From the NCBI RefSeq assembly GCF_900217905.1, contig NZ_OBMO01000006.1, positions 62,001 to 126,000 of the forward strand: 64,000 nt of DNA. Reading direction: 5' to 3'. Shown here one piece after another: positions 1 through 6,481 of the stretch. The stretch comes from Alloalcanivorax xenomutans. Its GTDB lineage: Bacteria; Pseudomonadota; Gammaproteobacteria; Pseudomonadales; Alcanivoracaceae. The position numbers and the translations under genes are program-made. Within the stretch, counting starts at the first letter, position 1; each line of letters starts with the position of its first letter. The notes beneath the pieces are model-generated. The model ran no database searches and was not told the DNA's origin. It worked only from the letters and a program-made list of their open reading frames with translations.

Positions 1-2
1 AA

Positions 3-275
3 TTGAGCGACGATCTGGAGGCCTGTCTGGCTGTGGCCGATCGCGTTACCGCCGCCGATATTCTCTACGACCGGGATAACCTGCCCCTGCTGGACCGCTT
101 TCGCCAGGCCGGCGCGCCGGTGTTGCTGGCGGATTCCCGTATCGCCGGACTGAATCCGCCGGGGTATCGTCTGCTGGGACATTGGCATGCGACCACCTGG
201 CCGGATCTGGGGGAAGCCAATGAGTTCAACCAGGTACGGCTGTTTTTATCGGAACCCCATTTGTTGGAACCCTGA
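3..275 (+). CDS. Class I SAM-dependent methyltransferase, C-terminal part (partial)
   Basis: This is the 3' end of a gene that enters from the left edge; the frame is open to the first base, so the TTG at position 3 is not a credible start. The 90 visible residues contain a D-x-LYDRDNLPLLDRF stretch followed by VLLADSR. That pattern fits the last strands of a small class I SAM-dependent methyltransferase resembling the ETF-beta lysine/nicotinamide methyltransferase-like group. The SAM-binding glycine loop would lie upstream and cannot be seen. The gene stops about 105 bp before the DegQ gene on the same strand. Substrate unknown; family assignment moderate. Confidence 0.55.
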   Translation: MSDDLEACLAVADRVTAADILYDRDNLPLLDRFRQAGAPVLLADSRIAGLNPPGYRLLGHWHATTWPDLGEANEFNQVRLFLSEPHLLEP

Positions 276-380
276 AGGCCGGGCGAGGGTCGAAGGTTCA
301 CGATCCGCTAACCTGGCTGTCGTGTTGATGGCCAGTTCAAGCCCGATTAAGTTAGTGCCCAGGTACAGGAGGATGTGGCC

Positions 381-1772
381 TTGTACGCACCATTGAGATC
401 CTATTATTCCTTTATTTGCGCGCTTTGCGTTGCTCTGTTGTTGGCCGCCGCCGTACCGGCTCGGGCGGCGTTGCCCGTGGCGCAGGGGGAATCGTTGCCG
501 ACGCTTGCGCCGATGTTGGAAAAAACCGCGCCGGCGGTGGTGAACATCGCCATCGAGACGCGGGTGCGGACCGCCCGCAATCCGCTGCTGGAGGATCCGT
601 TCTTCCGTCGCTTTTTCAATATTCCCGAACAGCAGCAGCCTTCCACCCGGCGTGCCATCAGCGCCGGCTCCGGCGTTATTGTCGACGCCAAGCAAGGCTA
701 CGTGCTGACCAACGCCCATGTGGCCAAGAACGCGGATAAAATCGAAGTGACTCTCACCGATGGCCGCGAACTGAGCGCGGAACTGGTGGGACTGGATGAG
801 GAAGTGGATCTGGCGGTGCTCAAGCTGGACAAGACCGATGATCTGACCCAGATCCGGATCGGCGACTCCACCGGGTTGCGGGTGGGGGATTATGTTCTGG
901 CCATCGGCAACCCATTTGGTTTGGGCCAGACCGTGACCTCCGGCATCGTCTCCGCGCTGGGCCGGACCGGCCTGGGCATTGAAGGCTACGAGAACTTCAT
1001 TCAAACCGACGCCTCCATCAACCCCGGCAATTCCGGCGGTGCGCTGGTCAACCTGCGTGGCGAACTGGTCGGTATTAACACGGCAATCCTGGCGCCTTCC
1101 GGAGGGAACGTCGGTATCGGTTTCGCCATTCCCACGGAGATGGCGGTGAATGTGATGGAGCAGTTGATCGAGCATGGCGAGGTACGACGTGGCGTGCTGG
1201 GCGTGACGATCCAGGATCTGACACCGGAGCTGGCGGATGCCTTCCAGGTGAAACAACGGCAGCGTGGCGTGGTGGTCACCAATGTGGTGGAAGACAGCGC
1301 CGCGGATAAAGCCGGTCTCAAGGCCGGTGACGTGGTGGTGGAAGTGGATGGCCAGGCGGTGACCCGGGCGGCGGACTTGCGTAACAAGGTCGGGTTGTCG
1401 CCGGTGGGCGAAAAAGTGCGGCTCAACATTATTCGCGATGGCCGTAAGCGCGAAGTCGTGGCGGTCATTACCGAGTCCGATCAACGCCAGTCCGGTGGCG
1501 ACGCCATCTCCAAGTTCCTGCAAGGCGCCAGTCTGCGCGATCTGCGTAAAGGTGAGCTGCGGCACGCTGACAGTGGCGTACTGGTGGAAGCGGTGGAACG
1601 TAATTCCCCGGCCTGGCGTGCCGGCTTGCGTGGCGGCGATGTGATTATCAATGCCAATCGTCAGAATGTGGCCAACATGAAGGAACTGGAGTCGGCGGTG
1701 CCCGATGCCGATGCCGCCCTGTTGTTGCGTGTCAATCGTGACGGCGGTGTATTCTTCGTGGTGGTGCGCTGA
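381..1772 (+). CDS. degQ: Periplasmic Do-family serine endoprotease (DegQ/MucD type)
   Basis: HtrA-family protease that degrades misfolded periplasmic proteins. A Sec signal peptide (hydrophobic CALCVALLLAAAVPARA) precedes a trypsin-like domain with all three catalytic residues: His in TNAHVAKN (about residue 113), Asp in VDLAVLK (about 143) and Ser in GNSGGAL (about 218). Two PDZ domains follow, with GVLGV and GVLVEAV as their first strands. The length of about 463 residues fits DegQ/MucD. I chose the TTG at 381 because AGGAGG at 367-372 sits 8 nt upstream; the in-frame GTG at 375 would leave only 2 nt. Whether it is the MucD of an alginate-type sigma-E system cannot be judged, because no mucABC genes adjoin it. 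It converges on the next gene. Confidence 0.93.
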   Translation: MYAPLRSYYSFICALCVALLLAAAVPARAALPVAQGESLPTLAPMLEKTAPAVVNIAIETRVRTARNPLLEDPFFRRFFNIPEQQQPSTRRAISAGSGVIVDAKQGYVLTNAHVAKNADKIEVTLTDGRELSAELVGLDEEVDLAVLKLDKTDDLTQIRIGDSTGLRVGDYVLAIGNPFGLGQTVTSGIVSALGRTGLGIEGYENFIQTDASINPGNSGGALVNLRGELVGINTAILAPSGGNVGIGFAIPTEMAVNVMEQLIEHGEVRRGVLGVTIQDLTPELADAFQVKQRQRGVVVTNVVEDSAADKAGLKAGDVVVEVDGQAVTRAADLRNKVGLSPVGEKVRLNIIRDGRKREVVAVITESDQRQSGGDAISKFLQGASLRDLRKGELRHADSGVLVEAVERNSPAWRAGLRGGDVIINANRQNVANMKELESAVPDADAALLLRVNRDGGVFFVVVR

Positions 1773-1801
1773 TCCAGGTAAATCCTGACACGGGCGTATA
1801 A

Positions 1802-1827
1802 GGCTGTCCCACAATGGTGGGACAGCC
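1802..1827. terminator. Bidirectional hairpin between convergent genes
   Basis: A perfect 11-bp stem, GGCTGTCCCAC with GTGGGACAGCC, closes a 4-nt AATG loop. It lies exactly between the convergent stops of the DegQ gene and the beta-helix gene. No T-run follows on either side, so termination efficiency is uncertain. Confidence 0.6.
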
Positions 1828-1841
1828 GGGCCCGGTCTTCG

Positions 1842-3431
1842 CTAACGGGCCGGAAACGCAGTCCAGCGATCCAGCCAGGTGGCACTGGCGCCGGGCCGCA
1901 CCGCGCCGAGGTAGTTGGCCGCTTCGTCCCAGAATTCGCCTTGAGGTACTGGTACCGCGCCGCGCGCCGCTGGTGAGCGCAGAGCCGGCGTGGCATTGGG
2001 ATGATACGGATTGATCGCATCCTGATTGAAGCGCGGGTCCTCATCGAAACGGACGCTGCTCAATCCCCGGAAAAAGGCGTCTTCGTCGAAGCCGTTGTCG
2101 TCGTCCGCGTCTTCTTGCTCCGCTTCGAAATAACTCAGGCCGCGCGGGCCAATGCCATGCATCAGCACGCCTTGAAAATCCAGCGCGCCGGTATCCAGGT
2201 TCGCCACCGTGGCACCATCGCGCAGATCGATGGCTTCGCCGGAAAAGCCGCTGATTATCAGATTGTGGAAATGGCCTCCGGTGCCTTCGCGCAGGGTCAT
2301 GGCACGATGATGGCGGGTGCTGCTGCGCGGTGACACCAGAGTGATGTTGTACATGATCGGTTCGGAGCGGGGGCGTGCCTGGTGATGAGCGCCGTTGTTG
2401 TCCGCTTCGAAGGCGTTGTCGCCGGTATCCTCGTGCTGTTGTATCAGCAGGAACTGCACTCTGCCGCGCCAGCCCAGATCCCAATCAAGCCCGTCGTCGC
2501 CGGCACCGGTAATAACGATGTGACGTAGATCGACGTTGCCGCCAAACACTTCCACGCCATCGTCCAGGGACCGGTGCACCTGCACATGGCGGACGATGGT
2601 GCCGCTGCCACAACCGCCCAGGGTGAGTCCGTTCAGTTCATTGTTGGCATAAACCTCGAAGCCGGCGAACTCGATCCGGGCGTACTCCAGTACGCCGCAA
2701 CTGCCTTGCGGGTTCTGCCCGCCATAGGCGCCGAGCGGATCGCCGGCATCAATGCCTTCGATTTGAGCGTCGGGTTCGTTGACCGGAGCGTCCCCCAGCA
2801 AGACCAGCCCGCCCCAATCGCCGGCGGCTCTTTTCCCTTCAGGCTGGCTGCTGGTGAAAACGATGGGGGCATCCTCGCGGCCGGCGGCGTGGAGACGGGC
2901 TCCGCGAGTGACGACCAGCGCCGAGTCGGCGCGGCCGAGAATGCGGGCGCCCGGCTCGATGGTCAGGCGCACGCCGGGCATTACGTACACCACGTCCCCC
3001 AGTACCCAATCACGGTCGGCGCTCCAGGTCTGGTCCTGGTCGATCACCCCGGTTACTACCTGGTCGCCTTGCAGGTAGGGCAGAGCCAGCCACCAGAATA
3101 GCAGCAGGCACAGCGACAAGGTGCCAATGACCAGAGGCCATGCCAGCCGCCGGTAAGCGAAACGGGAAGAACCCGTGGAGGCCGCTTGGGGACGGGCGCT
3201 ATTGGCCGCGTCGGCGTGGTCAAGGCGCGCCAGTTCTTCTCCCAGATGACGGATATGGCTGTGCGGGCTGTGACATGCCCGTTCGATAATTTCCGCCCGG
3301 TAGCGGGCGTCGTTCAGCAAGGTGTTGAAATGAATGAAGCCAAGACCTGTATCCCCGGCACGGTCGTAGTTTTGCTTTAACTGCCAAAGCAATTCCACCA
3401 GACGCGCGCGAGCCGGCGTGCCGTCGCCCAT
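1842..3431 (-). CDS. Membrane-anchored right-handed beta-helix protein
   Basis: About 529 residues. A hydrophilic N-terminal region of roughly 95 residues has no signal peptide. It is followed by one strong hydrophobic segment (WPLVIGTLSLCLLLFWWLALPYL), then a long periplasmic or extracellular region rich in GGLVLLGDAPV, LNGLTLGGCGSGTIV and DDGVEVFGG-type rungs typical of parallel beta-helix (pectate-lyase-like) folds. An acidic stretch (EQEDADDDNGFDEDAF) near the C terminus may bind divalent cations. The long frame begins further upstream (3530), but the ATG at 3431 starts the convincing coding part. A G-rich sequence just upstream is a poor Shine-Dalgarno, so the start is tentative. The N-out topology expected from a type II anchor is unusual for a beta-helix protein. 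No catalytic residues recognised; function unknown. Confidence 0.7.
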   Translation of the reverse strand: MGDGTPARARLVELLWQLKQNYDRAGDTGLGFIHFNTLLNDARYRAEIIERACHSPHSHIRHLGEELARLDHADAANSARPQAASTGSSRFAYRRLAWPLVIGTLSLCLLLFWWLALPYLQGDQVVTGVIDQDQTWSADRDWVLGDVVYVMPGVRLTIEPGARILGRADSALVVTRGARLHAAGREDAPIVFTSSQPEGKRAAGDWGGLVLLGDAPVNEPDAQIEGIDAGDPLGAYGGQNPQGSCGVLEYARIEFAGFEVYANNELNGLTLGGCGSGTIVRHVQVHRSLDDGVEVFGGNVDLRHIVITGAGDDGLDWDLGWRGRVQFLLIQQHEDTGDNAFEADNNGAHHQARPRSEPIMYNITLVSPRSSTRHHRAMTLREGTGGHFHNLIISGFSGEAIDLRDGATVANLDTGALDFQGVLMHGIGPRGLSYFEAEQEDADDDNGFDEDAFFRGLSSVRFDEDPRFNQDAINPYHPNATPALRSPAARGAVPVPQGEFWDEAANYLGAVRPGASATWLDRWTAFPAR

Positions 3432-3747
3432 GGTAGCCCCCCAGATGTTTGTGTTTAACAACCCAAAGGTGCCAGTGTGGAAGTGAAAAATGACAGTCGT
3501 GCTAAGGGGGGAGGTCTCCATCGGGGCCACGGGTCTGGACAGACCCGCTTCGAGGGAACCGTCGCGCTTCGGGCTTCAGCAATGTTGATCGCTGGCACAG
3601 AATGGGCTACGAAGCCGCTGTGGGAGCTTGCCTGCAAGCGAGTCGGGCCCACTTCCTCTACTTCGCTTGCAGACAAGCTCCCATAGCGGCGTTCCTGCAA
3701 AGGCGTAACACGGCCCCGCTGTCCCTAACGGGGGGCAACTCTTTTTG
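3432..3747. other. Intergenic region carrying a REP-like palindrome
   Basis: Between two minus-strand genes. Apart from the palindromic repeat at 3614-3690 and its conserved left flank (from about 3580) I see no gene, RNA or clear promoter here. Confidence 0.5.
3614..3690. repeat. REP-like inverted repeat, copy 1
   Basis: The left arm GCCGCTGTGGGAGCTTGCC (continuing TGCAAGCGA) and the right arm TTCGCTTGCAGACAAGCTCC (continuing CATAGCGGC) are near-perfect reverse complements. Copies of the same module lie at 33951-34030, 49551-49648 and 61880-61955, and a half copy lies at 28191-28210. Confidence 0.85.
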
Positions 3748-5343
3748 TCACGCCACGCCGAGGATATCGTCGGCGGCCTTTTCGGCGATCATCACCGTTG
3801 GGGCATTGGTGTTGCCGCCGATCAGTGTTGGCATGATGGAGGCATCCACCACCCGCAGATTTTCCAGGCCGTGCACGCGCAGTTGCGGATCCACCACCGC
3901 CATGTCATCGACGCCCATCTTGCAAGTGCCCACCGGGTGGTAAATGTTGTCGCATTTCTCGCGCAGGAAAGCGCGGATCTGATCGTCGGACTGCACCTGG
4001 CTGCCGGGAAAGATCTCATTGCCGCGCCAGGGGCCGAGGGCTTGCTGGGCCATGATCCCGCGCATCGCTTTGACCCCGCGTACCATGCCTTCCATGTCGT
4101 CCTCATGCTCCAGGAAACGTGGATCGATCAGCGCCGGTGAGCGCGGGTTGGCGTCGCGCAGCCGGATGTCGCCGCGGCTCTTGGGGCGCAGGATGCAGAC
4201 GTGGCCTGAATAACCGTGCCCGATACTGAACGTCCAGTTCAGGCCGTGGTTGTCCAGTTTGGCGGCGGTCAGGTGCAATTGCAGGTCGGGGATCGGCTCT
4301 TCCGGCCGTGATTTGATGAAGCCGCCGGCTTCGGCCACGTTGGAGGTCAACTGACCGGTGCGACGATAGAAAAAGTCCCAGACGCCACGCAGGCCGGAAG
4401 TGGGCAGTTCCCAGGGCGACAGTGTCAGGGTGTCGCGTTTCAGGTTCTGGTGCACCACCAGCACGTCCGGATGGTCCTGCAGGTTCTCGCCGACGCCGGG
4501 CAGGTCGTGGACCACGTCGATGCCATGCTGCTCCAGTTCCTGGCGCGGACCGACGCCGGACAATTTCAGCAACTGTGGGGAATTGATGGTGCCGCCGCAG
4601 AGAATCACCTGGCCGGCGGACAGCGTTTGCACCTTCCCTTGATGCTCCACGTCCACGCCGGTGGCGGTGCGGCCGTCAAAGCGCACCCGGTGCACCAGGG
4701 CGCCGGTCATCACGGTCAGATTTTCGCGCTCCAGGGCGGGGTGCAGATAGGCCCGCGCGACGCCGCAGCGTTCACCGTCCTTTTGCGTCACCTTGTAGAA
4801 GCCGACCCCTTCCTGGGTGGCGTTGTTGAAATCATCACTGGCCGGATAGCCGGCTTCCTGAGCCGCGCTGACGAATGCCTCGCTGACCGGGTGCCGGAAA
4901 CGCAGATCGGCCACGTTGAGACGGCCGTGGGTGCCATGGAAATCATCTTCGCCGGCTTCGTAATGTTCGGAGCGCTTGAACACGGGCAGGACATCCTGGT
5001 AACCCCAGCCGGGGTTACCCAGGGACTCCCAGTGATCGTAATCCCAGGGGTGGCCGCGGGTGTAACACATGGCGTTGACCGCGGAGGAGCCGCCCAGGGT
5101 TTTACCACGGGGAATGTAGATCTGACGGTTATTGAGCGCCTTTTGTGGCACGGTGTAGTAACGCCAGTTACGGCTGTTTGAGCGCATCAGCAGGATGATA
5201 CCGGCGGGAATGCGAATGAAGAGGCTGTTGTCCGGTGGCCCGGCTTCCAACAGGCACACCCGGTTGTTGGGGTTCTCTGACAGCCGGTTGGCCAATACAC
5301 AGCCGGCGGAACCCCCGCCGACAATCACGTAATCGTATTGCAT
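3748..5343 (-). CDS. GMC-family FAD-dependent alcohol/choline dehydrogenase (AlkJ-like)
   Basis: A 531-residue GMC oxidoreductase that oxidises an alcohol to an aldehyde with FAD. The N-terminal Rossmann motif DYVIVGGGSAGCVLA begins at residue 4. The GMC signature 1 region (PRGKTLGGSSAVNAM) and signature 2 (GGTINSPQLLKLSGVG) are intact. The C-terminal active site has the catalytic His of YHPVGTCKMG (about residue 469) and the Asn pair of GGNTNAPT (about 511-513). The overall pattern, including LLEAGP and VDASIMP, is close to AlkJ, the alkanol dehydrogenase of alkane degraders, but choline and polyethylene-glycol dehydrogenases share it, so the substrate is open. It is preceded by a 444-bp intergenic region and stands alone. 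No signal peptide. Confidence 0.9.
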   Translation of the reverse strand: MQYDYVIVGGGSAGCVLANRLSENPNNRVCLLEAGPPDNSLFIRIPAGIILLMRSNSRNWRYYTVPQKALNNRQIYIPRGKTLGGSSAVNAMCYTRGHPWDYDHWESLGNPGWGYQDVLPVFKRSEHYEAGEDDFHGTHGRLNVADLRFRHPVSEAFVSAAQEAGYPASDDFNNATQEGVGFYKVTQKDGERCGVARAYLHPALERENLTVMTGALVHRVRFDGRTATGVDVEHQGKVQTLSAGQVILCGGTINSPQLLKLSGVGPRQELEQHGIDVVHDLPGVGENLQDHPDVLVVHQNLKRDTLTLSPWELPTSGLRGVWDFFYRRTGQLTSNVAEAGGFIKSRPEEPIPDLQLHLTAAKLDNHGLNWTFSIGHGYSGHVCILRPKSRGDIRLRDANPRSPALIDPRFLEHEDDMEGMVRGVKAMRGIMAQQALGPWRGNEIFPGSQVQSDDQIRAFLREKCDNIYHPVGTCKMGVDDMAVVDPQLRVHGLENLRVVDASIMPTLIGGNTNAPTVMIAEKAADDILGVA

Positions 5344-5787
5344 GCCGCTCGCCCTTGGTTGTTATCGGCTCTCTGACCGGTCCGCTGCCCCCGGCAGTGA
5401 ACCGTGGGGGCGTCCTGTGTCACTATCCTCGCATACTAGTCCCGCCACGCATCGGTGTTATTGGCCGAATCCGGACACCGCCAGGCCGGCAAAGTCAGCG
5501 ACAGCGCGCTTGCGGGGGAGCGGAGCGCTGTTTATGATCAATACAACTTTTATCAACAGTACAACTTTTGCGCAGCTTGCCGCGAGGCGCTGTTTTCTGC
5601 TTAGCCGGTTCGGGTCGGTTAAGCAGAGATCAGGGTAGAGGAAGTTCGTCGCAAAGATCCCCTTCACGGGGACGGGCCCACATTCCCGCCGACGCTTTTT
5701 TCATTCCCTGTCGCAGAATCGTCACGATAACAGGCTTTCATGGTCCCGCCACAGCGGGAGAAGTTCGTCGAGCAGGCGAGGGTGCCT
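5344..5787. other. Intergenic region between divergent genes
   Basis: This 444-bp stretch separates the divergently transcribed GMC oxidoreductase and HNH genes, so it should hold both promoters. The decamer TACAACTTTT occurs twice, at 5542-5551 and 5560-5569, an 18-bp step, next to a locally AT-rich patch. A weak minus-strand promoter reading (TTGATA at 5556-5551, TAAACA at 5534-5529) overlaps it. I see no gene or RNA. Confidence 0.35.
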
Positions 5788-6348
5788 ATGAGTGAGCGCA
5801 TTCTGCGATTGGATAAGGCCGGCACGCCGGTGGAATGGTTGGACTGGCAGGCCGCGGCCACCCTGTACGCGCGGGGTCTGGTGACCTGGACTCTGGGCGA
5901 TGTGATTTATCGCCTGCGCGGCGGATTCTGCCGTGTCACCGGCGATCGCTCCCGTTTGTCCCTGCATTCCATTATTGCTTGCGATGGCCTGGCCAGCCCG
6001 CGCCGCCGTACCCGTCCGCCGCTGACCAATCGCGCGCTGTTCCGCCGGGATCAGCATGTTTGTCTGTATTGCGGCAAGTCATTTCCCGAATCCCAACTGA
6101 CCCGTGATCACATCTGCCCCACTTCCCGTGGTGGCCGCGACCACTGGCTCAACGTCGTGGCCGCCTGTCGCCGCTGCAATCAACACAAGGGCAGTCGCCT
6201 GCCGGAGGAAATCGGCATGGAGTTGCTGGCGCTGCCTTATGTGCCGAACATGGCCGAGTATCTGGCGCTGATCAACAGCCATCGTATTCGTGGTGACCAG
6301 ATGGCGTTTTTGCGGAATCAGTTCGGTAAGGACAGTCGTCTGCTCTGA
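5788..6348 (+). CDS. HNH endonuclease family protein
   Basis: About 186 residues. A zinc-ribbon-type HNH domain occupies the middle: CLYCGKSF supplies the first metal-binding pair, TRDHICPTSRGG the DH of the HNH core, HWLNVVAACRRCNQHKG the central Asn and second cysteine pair. This is the common stand-alone bacterial HNH family (McrA/5-methylcytosine-type fold), usually of unknown substrate. The first 90 residues have no recognised domain. I start at ATG 5788, which has GAGGG 5 nt upstream, instead of the longer frame from 5740. It is not in an obvious operon and no methyltransferase or phage gene adjoins it, so a restriction role is not supported. Confidence 0.85.
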   Translation: MSERILRLDKAGTPVEWLDWQAAATLYARGLVTWTLGDVIYRLRGGFCRVTGDRSRLSLHSIIACDGLASPRRRTRPPLTNRALFRRDQHVCLYCGKSFPESQLTRDHICPTSRGGRDHWLNVVAACRRCNQHKGSRLPEEIGMELLALPYVPNMAEYLALINSHRIRGDQMAFLRNQFGKDSRLL

Positions 6349-6410
6349 TTAACATCTGGTTTCCACTCGCCGCACAGACTGACGTTTTTTTCATGCCGTC
6401 TCTCTTACCT

Positions 6411-6440
6411 TTGGCGCGCAAGTATGTTGGTATCTATAAG
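6411..6440 (+). promoter_or_regulatory. Candidate sigma-70 promoter of the pel operon
   Basis: TTGGCG (6411-6416) and TATAAG (6435-6440) are separated by 18 nt and lie about 40 bp upstream of the pelA start. I see no FleQ-type palindrome in this short leader. Pattern match only. Confidence 0.35.
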
Positions 6441-6481
6441 GAACTGGATACTAATAAGTGCAACGGAGCCTCTTTTCCCCG

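Noticed and set aside
246-1814. A 522-codon open frame on the minus strand
   Set aside because: It lies antisense over the DegQ gene, is rich in His/Gln as expected for the reverse frame of GC-rich coding DNA, and shows no domain.
3595-3695. REP-like palindromes as a CRISPR array
   Set aside because: Each site has at most one inverted pair, with no regular spacers or direct-repeat series.
5788-6348. HNH gene as part of a restriction or phage-defence island
   Set aside because: No methyltransferase, helicase, toxin or phage genes adjoin it, and codon character looks like that of the neighbours.
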